Part shown: positions 1-5,703 of the stretch, piece after piece
Layout: every line of letters begins with the position of its first letter
Position numbering within the stretch: position 1 is the first letter of the stretch
NCBI GenBank assembly: GCA_045604155.1
Contig: JAZUNN010000043.1
Location: 1 to 14,183, forward strand
From: JAISGQ01 sp045604155
Lineage (GTDB): Bacteria > Bacillota > Clostridia > Oscillospirales > Acutalibacteraceae
Direction of reading: 5' to 3'
DNA: 14,183 nucleotides
Position numbers and translations under genes: made by a program
The notes under the pieces: generated by a model
What the model was told of the DNA's origin: nothing
Database searches by the model: none
The model's input: only the letters and a program-made list of their open reading frames with translations

Positions 1-1
1 A

Positions 2-424
2 TCTTTCTTCAAAGAGATGCAGGAAAAGCATAAGGGTAAGCTTTGCGCTTGCTTCGGCTTCCTGCCTGAGCTTTCCAGAAAGATCTATGCAGCTTCCGAT
101 ATGTTCCTGATGCCTTCCAAGAGCGAGCCCTGCGGACTTTCTCAGATGATTGCACTGCGTTACGGTTCGATTCCCATTATCCGCGAAACAGGCGGACTTA
201 AGGACTCCATTATCGACAGCGGAGATAACGAAGGCAACGGCTTTACATTCAAGAGCTATGATGCAGGTGACATGCGCTACGCAATGGAGCGTGCACTTGC
301 AGGTTATGAGAATAAGGAAGGCTGGGGAATCCTCATCAAGCGTGCAATGGAATCCGATAACAGCTGGGGCAAGAGTGCAAACGCATATATCAGAATGTAC
401 AAAGCCCTCATCAAGGAAGACTAA
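2..424 (+). CDS. glgA: Glycogen synthase (ADP-glucose), C-terminal part; 5' end outside window
   Basis: Glycogen synthase transfers glucose from ADP-glucose to the growing alpha-1,4-glucan in the cytoplasm. The frame is open from the first bases of the window, so this is the last 140 residues of a protein usually near 480. The GT5 C-terminal signature is clear: a DMFLMPS stretch, then SEPCGLSQMIALRYG, then RETGGLKDSI. The Glu-Pro-Cys-Gly segment contributes to the nucleotide-sugar site in this family. The gene ends in TAA just before a strong hairpin terminator, so it is the last gene of its transcript. The identity is secure; the start, the N-terminal domain and any upstream glg operon cannot be seen. 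Confidence 0.95.
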   Translation, partial: SFFKEMQEKHKGKLCACFGFLPELSRKIYAASDMFLMPSKSEPCGLSQMIALRYGSIPIIRETGGLKDSIIDSGDNEGNGFTFKSYDAGDMRYAMERALAGYENKEGWGILIKRAMESDNSWGKSANAYIRMYKALIKED

Positions 425-431
425 AAGTATA

Positions 432-467
432 AAAAATAGCCTGCAATTTATTTTGCAGGCTATTTTT
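432..467 (+). terminator. Intrinsic terminator after glgA
   Basis: A perfect 15-bp inverted repeat (arms 432-446 and 453-467, loop TTATTT) with a core of AGCCTGC/GCAGGCT. Its right arm ends in a run of five T. It begins 8 bases after the glgA stop codon. The A/T flanks make it able to work in both directions, although no minus-strand gene ends here. Confidence 0.9.
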
Positions 468-488
468 CAAAACAGAAAGGAATACCAT

Positions 489-1139
489 ATGGCAAACTAT
501 TGTGAATATGAAATTCATGTACGAGGAAATAAAAAAGCCGCACTTATGATGGCTGCAATAATTCCCTCGGCAGATATGAAAGAAATAACCCATGAAGACG
601 GCACAGACAATAATTATGTTGTCTGGATACGAGGCAACTGCAAGTGGTCGCTTGATGCATACTGCGAAGAAAAGCCTGAGGTTAAAATAAATCTTGACGA
701 GTATTCCGAGGATGATATCAGGGATGCAGATTTCGAGGAATACTGGTATCTCACCATGCGTCAGAAATCTGAACTTCTGGGTCTTGAGATTCTTGCTCAT
801 GCATGGTCAGGCGAATCTGATTTTGATATATTCGAATATTACGACAGCGGAAGAAAAATATCTTCTGAAAGTATTCAGAACAGACCTGAGTGGGATGAAG
901 ATATTCAGATGGTATACTGCTCATATATAGATTACTGCCTGGTATTTGGTCTCAATCCCAGCCTCAATCCCCCTCCTGTATGGGACAAAGAAGAGTATCC
1001 CACTTACGAGGAATTCTGCTATGAATACGACATCAACCCCGAAATCCTCCCTGAGAGCAAGTGGGAAGAGGATGAAGATAATATATATATCTGTATGATT
1101 CCCGAGGAAGACATGCCGGAAGTAGGATTTGTATTTTAA
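489..1139 (+). CDS. Acidic protein of unknown function, clostridial family
   Basis: The 216-residue product starts MANYCEYEIHVRG. The ATG at 489 is preceded by AAAGG with 8 bases spacing. The same frame is open far upstream, but that part overlaps glgA and is not coding. The protein has no signal peptide or membrane segment. It is strikingly acidic, with many Glu and Asp in the second half (for example WEEDEDN near the end) and many Tyr and Trp. From memory, proteins with this N-terminus (MANYC-Y-I-V-G-KKA, then a GNCKWS motif near residue 55) are common in gut clostridia, often in several copies per genome, with no assigned function. I cannot name a domain. It stands alone between two terminators, so it probably has its own promoter or relies on leakage from glgA. 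Confidence 0.8.
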   Translation: MANYCEYEIHVRGNKKAALMMAAIIPSADMKEITHEDGTDNNYVVWIRGNCKWSLDAYCEEKPEVKINLDEYSEDDIRDADFEEYWYLTMRQKSELLGLEILAHAWSGESDFDIFEYYDSGRKISSESIQNRPEWDEDIQMVYCSYIDYCLVFGLNPSLNPPPVWDKEEYPTYEEFCYEYDINPEILPESKWEEDEDNIYICMIPEEDMPEVGFVF

Positions 1140-1170
1140 GAAAAACAGGCTTATTTTATATGTATAATCT

Positions 1171-1210
1171 AAGTCAAAGGCGGCTGTTTTACAGTCGCCT
1201 TTGACTTTTA
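1171..1210 (+). terminator. Intrinsic terminator after the 489-1139 gene
   Basis: A long hairpin. AAGTCAAAGGCG (1171-1182) pairs with CGCCTTTGACTT (1196-1207), with CTGT/ACAG and one G-U pair continuing the stem inwards around a short T loop. A few T residues follow. It lies 31 bases after the stop codon. Confidence 0.88.
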
Positions 1211-1345
1211 TGAGAAGAAATGTTCTGGTGGCGGCATTGGAAAATATCACAAGTATGCAAAGCATTTATCGTGACCTCTATAATTGTATGTCTGTCGTGT
1301 ATTGTAGCTTTTTGCAAAGTTTTATAATAAATTTGTCTATAATAC

Positions 1346-1374
1346 TTGACATATATATTCTTTCATGTTATATT
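1346..1374 (+). promoter_or_regulatory. Sigma-A promoter of the membrane protein/regulator operon
   Basis: A perfect -35 TTGACA (1346-1351), a 17-base spacer and a -10 TATATT (1369-1374) preceded by TGT, that is, an extended -10 element. Transcription should start near 1381, inside the palindrome 1377-1400. This is the best sigma-A promoter in the window apart from that of the tRNA. Confidence 0.85.
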
Positions 1375-1376
1375 AT

Positions 1377-1400
1377 CGATGTCAATAAAACTTGACATCG
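1377..1400. promoter_or_regulatory. Palindromic operator candidate at the transcription start
   Basis: A perfect 9-bp inverted repeat, CGATGTCAA (1377-1385) and TTGACATCG (1392-1400), with a 6-base spacer, sitting on the expected +1 of the operon promoter. The half-site core TTGACAT occurs a third time as the -35 region (1346-1352). This arrangement fits a repressor site covering the promoter, and the Cro/C1-type protein at 1784-1993 is the obvious candidate binder. A role as an mRNA 5' hairpin is also possible. Confidence 0.6.
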
Positions 1401-1431
1401 AATCACTGGAAATACAATGGAGGTAAAAATA

Positions 1432-1767
1432 ATGAACAGAGAGGAAATTCTCGAAAAAAGCCGAAATGAAAATCGCAACGTACTTGATGAACGGGATAAA
1501 TCCATACAGACAAAAGCCAACAGCATCTCGCAGGGTGTGGGTATGATTCTGTGTATCGTTCTGGGTCTCGTTGGATTCTTTCTTACAAAATCTGCTGACT
1601 GTCTTTGGTGTGCAACTGCCATCTGTTGGGGAATGTTTGCCTGTGAGAGAATAGTATGTGCAATTCGCAGTAAAATTGCTGGACAATGGGTATTTGCCGG
1701 AATCATAACAGCTGGATTTGTGGCAGTTCTTGTGGTCTATATTCTTCAGCTGATCGATATACTGTAA
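1432..1767 (+). CDS. Small three-helix membrane protein (DUF6442-like)
   Basis: 111 residues. The start is the ATG at 1432, with GGAGG at 1419-1423 and 8 bases spacing; an ATG at 1417 in the same frame overlaps the binding site and is rejected. Residues 1-30 are charged and cytoplasmic (MNREEILEKSRNEN). Three hydrophobic helices follow, at about 35-51, 55-77 and 82-107. The N-terminal MN-EEIL-KSR-EN pattern matches, from memory, a clostridial family (DUF6442) that commonly sits next to a small Cro/C1-type regulator, as it does here. Function is unknown. It is the first gene of a two-gene operon, with the regulator 16 bases downstream. The pairing suggests that the membrane protein and the regulator act in one circuit, but nothing in the sequence shows the signal. 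Confidence 0.8.
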   Translation: MNREEILEKSRNENRNVLDERDKSIQTKANSISQGVGMILCIVLGLVGFFLTKSADCLWCATAICWGMFACERIVCAIRSKIAGQWVFAGIITAGFVAVLVVYILQLIDIL

Positions 1768-1783
1768 GCATTGGTGATTTAAA

Positions 1784-1993
1784 ATGACAGAAGAATTAAT
1801 TCTTAAAAATAGAATCAAGGTAGCTCGTGCAGAAAAAAATCTTTCTCAGGGCGATCTTGCCAAGTTGGTAGGAGCATCCCGACAGACCATAAGTTCCATT
1901 GAAACAGGAACATTTAACCCTTCTGCGAAGCTGGCGCTCATAATATGCATTGCGCTTGAGAAAAAATTTGAAGATCTGTTTTATTTCGATTAA
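1784..1993 (+). CDS. Cro/C1-type (XRE) small transcriptional regulator
   Basis: 69 residues made almost wholly of one helix-turn-helix domain. The core is LSQGDLAKLVGASRQTISSIETG (about residues 20-42), with the Q-LA--VGVSRQTI--IE signature of the family, followed by N-P-S-A-LAL-IA-ALEK--EDLF. There is no sensory or oligomerisation domain, which is typical of the YozG-like short regulators. It is the second gene of the operon; the ATG at 1784 follows a weak GGTGAT site in the 16-base gap after the membrane protein. It probably represses its own operon through the palindrome at 1377-1400. A shared terminator separates it from the convergent spoVAD. Confidence 0.92.
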   Translation: MTEELILKNRIKVARAEKNLSQGDLAKLVGASRQTISSIETGTFNPSAKLALIICIALEKKFEDLFYFD

Positions 1994-2050
1994 TAAAACT
2001 GATGAATTAAACATTGCACGTGATTTAAAATAATATTATAAGTAAAATCT

Positions 2051-2085
2051 AAACAAATGCGGCTGCAAAACAGCCGCATTTGTTT
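2051..2085. terminator. Bidirectional terminator between the XRE gene and spoVAD
   Basis: A perfect 15-bp stem, AAACAAATGCGGCTG (2051-2065) and CAGCCGCATTTGTTT (2071-2085), with a 5-base loop. It lies between two convergent genes, 57 bases after the regulator stop and 3 bases after the spoVAD stop, with T-rich sequence following on both strands. Confidence 0.88.
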
Positions 2086-2088
2086 ATC

Positions 2089-3099
2089 TTAGATGCGAGA
2101 AAACTCAACAGCGTGAGCAACTGCAGGGATAGCCTCACCCTGATAAGAGCTTGTAGGAGAGAGAAGAGCACCTGTTGCGATAAAAAGCATCTTATTTAAC
2201 TCTCCTCTGAGAAGACGAGGCAGAAAATAACTGCAAAGCACACTTGCAGAACATCCGCAGCCGGAGCCGCCTGCATGAACATCCTGAGCATTGCGGTCGT
2301 AGATAAGCATACCACCGTCAGTTAATCTGCTGCCACAGTTTATTCCGTCACGGGCAAGAAGTTCAACGAGTATTTCGTTGCCGATAAATCCCAGGTCGCC
2401 CGTCATTATTACATCATAATCATCAGGCTGTCTTTTGCCTTCATTGAAAAATCTCTCAATAGTGCTGCAGGCAGCAGGCGCCATGGCAGCCCCCATATTA
2501 TTGGGATCCTTTATGCCAAGGTCATTTATAATTCCTGCGCAGGCGGCGGTGATTCCAACAGAAGAAGCATTTTCATCAGCACTTAAAATAACCGAGCCTG
2601 AGCCCGTAACTGTCCACTGTGCGGTAGGCGGACGTTGCCCACCGTACTGCAGCGGCATACGGTACTGTCGTTCAGCTGAACAGAAATGAGAAGAAGTCAC
2701 TGCGGCGGCAAGATCGGCATTCCCGCCTGAGATGAAGACCGAAGCATTCATAAGAGTTGAAGCCATGGTAGAGCAGGCACCGTACATACCGATAAAGGGT
2801 ACGCCAAGGGTGATAAGCCCGAAGGTAGAGGCAATGCACTGATTAAGAAGATCGCCTGCAAAAAGCACGTCAATATCACTGCATTTAAGGGAAGCCTTTT
2901 TCAAAGCCGTAGTGACTGCCTCAAGCTGCAGCTTGCTTTCAGCCTTTTCCCATGAATCCTCACCGAGAGTGTTGTCCTCGTGGGTAAGGTCAAAATAGTG
3001 TCCAAGAGGTCCTTCGCTTTCCTTTTTACCAACTACCGATGCACAGGAAATCACCCTCGGCGGATTTTCAAATTCAAATATTCCACGACTGATTCGCAT
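2089..3099 (-). CDS. spoVAD: Stage V sporulation protein AD (intact copy)
   Basis: SpoVAD is a thiolase-fold protein of the SpoVA complex. It binds dipicolinic acid and is needed for its movement into the forespore and release at germination. The product is 336 residues, close to the usual 338. It has the family signatures FENPPRVISCASVVG (10-24), GMYGACSTMAST around Cys109, and CSAERQYRMPLQYGGQRPP (140-158). It continues to the end of the fold, so this copy looks complete. The ATG at 3099 has GGAGG 8 bases upstream; a longer in-frame start at 3144 lies upstream of that site and is rejected. Normally spoVAC, spoVAD and spoVAE are contiguous; here spoVAC is about 2.6 kb away and spoVAE is absent. 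A sigma-G-like promoter at 3133-3161 would let it be expressed alone. Confidence 0.95.
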   Translation of the reverse strand: MRISRGIFEFENPPRVISCASVVGKKESEGPLGHYFDLTHEDNTLGEDSWEKAESKLQLEAVTTALKKASLKCSDIDVLFAGDLLNQCIASTFGLITLGVPFIGMYGACSTMASTLMNASVFISGGNADLAAAVTSSHFCSAERQYRMPLQYGGQRPPTAQWTVTGSGSVILSADENASSVGITAACAGIINDLGIKDPNNMGAAMAPAACSTIERFFNEGKRQPDDYDVIMTGDLGFIGNEILVELLARDGINCGSRLTDGGMLIYDRNAQDVHAGGSGCGCSASVLCSYFLPRLLRGELNKMLFIATGALLSPTSSYQGEAIPAVAHAVEFSRI

Positions 3100-3132
3100 A
3101 TCGGATGCCTCCAAAGTATTGATTTTCAGTGA

Positions 3133-3161
3133 TATTTTCTGCAATCACGAGTCATATATGC
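3133..3161 (-). promoter_or_regulatory. Candidate sigma-G promoter of intact spoVAD
   Basis: On the minus strand: -35 GCATA (3157-3161), a 17-base spacer, -10 GAAAATA (3133-3139). The -35 matches the sigma-G pattern GHATR exactly; the -10 matches CATNHTA at about five of seven positions. The remnant copy has GCATA, 17 bases and CAAAATA at exactly the same distance from its start codon, although the sequence between has diverged. That conservation is the main argument. Confidence 0.55.
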
Positions 3162-3177
3162 AGAGGCGTATCATGGT

Positions 3178-3206
3178 TTGCAATTATGATGATAATATGA
3201 TAAAAT
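3178..3206 (+). promoter_or_regulatory. Candidate sigma-A promoter of the first lipoprotein gene
   Basis: -35 TTGCAA (3178-3183), 17 bases, -10 TAAAAT (3201-3206), with a start expected near 3213, just ahead of the ribosome binding site at 3216-3220. It is back-to-back with the spoVAD promoter on the other strand. Confidence 0.5.
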
Positions 3207-3229
3207 ACAGGTTGAGGAGGTTGGTGAAT

Positions 3230-3625
3230 ATGAAACGATTATTGGCAATAGTTACGGTTTGTATTATGCTTTTAGGCTTGTGTGCCTGCTCGGTGAGTGA
3301 TGTGAACAGGAATGAGGAAGTCGCTTTGATATTTATTTATGGTGAGGAGAATATCAGGCAGACGTTAACAGATGAAGAAGCCGATAAAGTGATAGAAATT
3401 CTTGACGGTAAGGAGTACAGTTCTATCATGGAAGGCACACCTTCCTGTGGATTCAGTAAAGATATTTCTTTCAGTGTGGAAGGAAGAAAATATATGATTG
3501 CCCGTGACTCCTGCAACGTAATTATGGAGCATGGCACATACAGAAATTTTTCTGTTTCAAAGGAAGAAATCAGATATATACATTCATTGTTCAAAAAATA
3601 CGGAGGATATTTTCCTTGTGTATAA
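3230..3625 (+). CDS. Predicted lipoprotein of unknown function
   Basis: 131 residues. The ATG at 3230 follows GGAGG (3216-3220) with 9 bases spacing; the open frame upstream of it overlaps the promoter and is not coding. The N-terminus is a lipoprotein signal: two basic residues, a hydrophobic core (LLAIVTVCIMLLG) and a lipobox ending L-C-A-C at residues 18-21. The mature part is about 110 residues with the pattern LTDEEADKVIEILDGK, then PSCGFSKDISFSV, then a C-terminal KKYGGYFPCV. I recognise this as a recurring small clostridial lipoprotein type with no assigned function. The mature part has several Cys residues, which might form disulfides or bind metal. It is the first gene of the cassette inserted between spoVAD and the spoVAC remnant and reads against both. 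The next gene starts 16 bases downstream. Confidence 0.8.
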   Translation: MKRLLAIVTVCIMLLGLCACSVSDVNRNEEVALIFIYGEENIRQTLTDEEADKVIEILDGKEYSSIMEGTPSCGFSKDISFSVEGRKYMIARDSCNVIMEHGTYRNFSVSKEEIRYIHSLFKKYGGYFPCV

Positions 3626-3641
3626 AAGGGTGTGATTTATA

Positions 3642-4502
3642 GTGGGAAATTGGAATGCAGGTATCAATGGCAATGATACTGCTCAGAGCCTAAAACCGGA
3701 ATATCAGGCTGCATTTTTTTACAATGACGTTGAAACAGCGCTGAAAAAGATCGAGGAGTTTGTCAGAGAAGATTTTGATGAATCAGATGAAGGAGAATGG
3801 TGTGATTATTGCTATTCCCTTGCTGACTTTATGTGGAAACATGGCATCCTGACTGAAAATATCAAAAGGCGTGTATTGGAAATGATCGATTCTGAATTTG
3901 GTTTGGGTATTTGGAGAGAAGAAGGAATCGGAGCCTTGAATAAGCGCAGGAAAATAATTGCAGAGTTCAGGGAAATGTTATTATCTCCACAACCGCCCGA
4001 GAAGAAAATTCGATTCAATTTGCATAAGAAGCCTATTTTCAATACAGGTGATATTATTGCACTCAGATTGATAAATCTTGAAAATCATGTGAGGGAATAT
4101 GCTCGATCAACAGATCAGGATTTCGTTAGCTATAATAATAAATATATAGTCTTGAGAAAAGTCGGTGATTCTGTTAATCAATACTCCTATATTGAACCAC
4201 AACTCAAGGATTACTGGGCTGTGTTTCAGCTGTATAACAGAATTTTTGATATGCCGCCTGCTGAAGAACAATTAAAAAACATAGCATTTGTTCCTACAAG
4301 AGATGGAACGGTGTTTATATCTGAAAGCAGTTTGTTTCATTTGAAAAAGCGAGGTTATTATGTTATAGGTAATAATCAGGAAAAGCTGCCGCAAACGATA
4401 AAGTGTGATCTTTCATTTGTGCTCTGGGGGACAGGCGCACAGTGGGGAGAGCCTGATTTTAAAATTCTGAATGCAATACTGAATGGTGTTGTTTTGCATT
4501 AA
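3642..4502 (+). CDS. Protein of unknown function, MGNWN-G--GNDTA N-terminus
   Basis: 286 residues from a GTG at 3642, with AAGGGTG about 9 bases upstream. There is no signal peptide or membrane segment, so it is likely cytoplasmic. The N-terminus (MGNWNAGINGNDTAQSL) resembles a broad family of proteins starting MG-WG-GIF-ND-A-D, which I know only as uncharacterised (DUF4259-like). Residues 25-115 are helical and acidic (a DESDEGEWCDYC stretch, then WREEGIGALNKRRK). Residues 120-286 look like a mixed alpha/beta domain. The gene is cotranscribed with the upstream lipoprotein (16-base gap) and ends just before the hairpin at 4511-4539. Codons are A/T-rich compared with spoVAD and the GH95 gene, consistent with a separate origin. 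Function cannot be assigned. Confidence 0.75.
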   Translation: MGNWNAGINGNDTAQSLKPEYQAAFFYNDVETALKKIEEFVREDFDESDEGEWCDYCYSLADFMWKHGILTENIKRRVLEMIDSEFGLGIWREEGIGALNKRRKIIAEFREMLLSPQPPEKKIRFNLHKKPIFNTGDIIALRLINLENHVREYARSTDQDFVSYNNKYIVLRKVGDSVNQYSYIEPQLKDYWAVFQLYNRIFDMPPAEEQLKNIAFVPTRDGTVFISESSLFHLKKRGYYVIGNNQEKLPQTIKCDLSFVLWGTGAQWGEPDFKILNAILNGVVLH

Positions 4503-4510
4503 ATGTTCTT

Positions 4511-4539
4511 ATCCTCCGAAAACTATGTTTTCGGGGGAT
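4511..4539. terminator. Hairpin after cassette 1, copy of the hairpin beside spoVAC
   Basis: The stem ATCCTCCGAAAAC (4511-4523) pairs with GTTTTCGGGGGAT (4527-4539) around a 3-base loop, with one G-U pair. No clean T run follows, so termination may be weak. Its core CCGAAAAC/GTTTTCGG is shared with the hairpin at 5675-5701, showing that the duplicated block extends past the spoVAC stop codon. Confidence 0.65.
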
Positions 4540-4590
4540 AAATTACAGCAATGTCCAAATCCAGTAAACAAACCCGTACAGCACACTTGC
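4516..4590. repeat. Duplicated spoVAC 3' end and hairpin
   Basis: This block matches about 5679-5751. It holds the hairpin core, the spoVAC stop codon and the last 16 codons of spoVAC. By hand count, the coding part 4543-4590 differs from 5704-5751 at 3 of 48 positions. The match to spoVAC ends at the 11-base sequence AGCACACTTGC (4580-4590). That sequence is also present in spoVAD (2237-2247), where the match to spoVAD takes over. Confidence 0.85.
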
Positions 4591-4987
4591 AGAACATCCG
4601 TAGCCGGAGCCGCCTGCATGAACATCCTGAGCATTGCGGTCGTAGATAAGCATACCACCGTCAGTTAATCTGCTGCGGCAGTTTATTCCGTCACGGGCAA
4701 GAAGTTCAACGAGTATTTCATTACCGATAAATCCCAGGTCATCTGCAAAACAGAATATCAATATCGCTGCATTGAAGATTTGCCTTGTGCAGAGCTGTTG
4801 TAACTGCCTCAAGCTGCAGCTTGCTTTCAGCCTTTTCCCATGAATCTTCACCGAGAATGTTGTCATCATGGGTCAGATCAAAATATTTTCCAAGAGGTCC
4901 TTCGCTTTCCTTTTTACCAACTACCGAGGCACAGGAAATCACCCTCGGCGGATTTTCAAATTCAAATATTCCACGACTGAGCTTCAA
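4543..4987 (-). pseudogene. Chimeric spoVAD-spoVAC remnant
   Basis: Read on the minus strand it has three pieces. The first is the SpoVAD N-terminus (residues 1 to about 81), from a TTG start at 4987 with GGAGG (4997-5001) upstream. The second is SpoVAD residues about 235 to 288. The third is the last 12 residues of SpoVAC (YGFVYWIWTLL). About 456 bp of spoVAD are missing between the first two pieces; the break falls at two Gly-Asp-Leu codons that share GGCGA. The second break falls in the Ser-Ala-Ser-Val-Leu codons shared by SpoVAD and SpoVAC. Both junctions keep the frame. One extra base near 4750 shifts the frame so that translation from 4987 stops at 4739 after LFCR. By hand count the N-terminal piece differs from intact spoVAD at about 25 of 226 bases, the internal piece at about 5 of 160. 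It lacks the active-site Cys region and cannot be functional SpoVAD. Confidence 0.9.
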
Positions 4988-5020
4988 ACTGTATTACCTC
5001 CGAAAAAAGAATGTCAGACA

Positions 5021-5049
5021 TATTTTGCGTGAATCTGCCTGAAGTATGC
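5021..5049 (-). promoter_or_regulatory. Candidate sigma-G promoter of the spoVAD remnant
   Basis: -35 GCATA (5045-5049), a 17-base spacer, -10 CAAAATA (5021-5027) on the minus strand. The distance from -35 to the start codon is identical to that in intact spoVAD (62 bases). The -10 differs from CATNHTA only at the third base. It may still drive a short non-functional transcript. Confidence 0.5.
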
Positions 5050-5115
5050 GCTGCACTGAAAAGACATCAATAAAATTATTTACATACAGTTTAAGAATAG
5101 AGAAGGTATTTGCAT

Positions 5116-5121
5116 TATAAT
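5116..5121 (+). promoter_or_regulatory. -10 element of the second lipoprotein gene
   Basis: A consensus TATAAT 30 bases upstream of the start codon, with the ribosome binding site between. No good -35 is visible at 16-18 bases, so this is a weak call. Confidence 0.35.
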
Positions 5122-5151
5122 TTTTACAAGAGTGTATAGGAGGATAAAATA

Positions 5152-5667
5152 ATGAAAAAAGTAATGACAATAATTATAAGTGTAATTATTGCAGCGGTGT
5201 TTGTACTTATGACAGGATGTTCATGTCCAAAGGTAAACACAGACGAACTACCGGTTAATTTGTTTGCTTCGGAATCTGAAGACAGTGTAAAATTGCCTGC
5301 GACAATCAAGGCAGGAGAAAAACTGGATCTCTCAGAATGGTATGAAGTGGACGGAGTAATCACCCGCTATTATTGGCAGGACAGATTCACAGATGATGTT
5401 TATCCTGCATATGAAAAAGACGGTGTATTTATATTTTCGGATGAATATATAGGAGAAAAGATTCAGTGTGAACTTATAAACAAGAATTTCACAATGAAAA
5501 ATAAGAAGAAAACCAGCATTAGCAGATACACTACATGCATTGAAATAGTCCAGGGTGATGAACCTGTTGAAAATGAGGTAAGTATCTGGGAAAAGATATT
5601 TTTACGCAGTCCTCTGATCCCGATTCTGGTTTTGGCATTATGGATATTCTTTATATTATACAGATAA
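5152..5667 (+). CDS. Predicted lipoprotein with a C-terminal membrane helix
   Basis: 171 residues; ATG at 5152 with GGAGG at 5139-5143 and 8 bases spacing. The N-terminus is a lipoprotein signal (MKK, hydrophobic core, then a lipobox ending L-M-T-G-C at about residue 23; Cys residues follow in CSCPKVN). A mature domain of about 120 residues has the look of a beta-rich extracellular domain (KLPATIKAGEKLDLSEW, then ITRYYWQD, then FIFSDEYIGEKIQCEL). A hydrophobic helix near residues 150-170 (SPLIPILVLALWIFFILYR) closes the protein, so it could be anchored at both ends. I do not recognise the family. It is the only gene of the second cassette, lying between the spoVAD-remnant promoter and the hairpin next to spoVAC, opposite in strand to both. 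Confidence 0.75.
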   Translation: MKKVMTIIISVIIAAVFVLMTGCSCPKVNTDELPVNLFASESEDSVKLPATIKAGEKLDLSEWYEVDGVITRYYWQDRFTDDVYPAYEKDGVFIFSDEYIGEKIQCELINKNFTMKNKKKTSISRYTTCIEIVQGDEPVENEVSIWEKIFLRSPLIPILVLALWIFFILYR

Positions 5668-5674
5668 GTTGTTC

Positions 5675-5701
5675 CCCCCCGAAAACAAAGTTTTCGGGGG
5701 G
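5675..5701. terminator. Hairpin after cassette 2, next to the spoVAC stop
   Basis: A perfect 12-bp stem, CCCCCCGAAAAC (5675-5686) and GTTTTCGGGGGG (5690-5701), with an AAA loop, 2 bases from the spoVAC stop codon. It lies between the converging lipoprotein gene and spoVAC and probably serves both, although the T run is poor on either strand. Confidence 0.75.
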
Positions 5702-5703
5702 AT

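Noticed and set aside
150..488. Upstream extension of the 489-1139 frame
   Set aside because: It overlaps glgA and its terminator in another frame; the ATG at 489 has a clear ribosome binding site.
1201..1395. 64-codon plus-strand frame in the intergenic region
   Set aside because: It runs through the terminator tail, the operon promoter and the palindrome and has no ribosome binding site. The region is regulatory.
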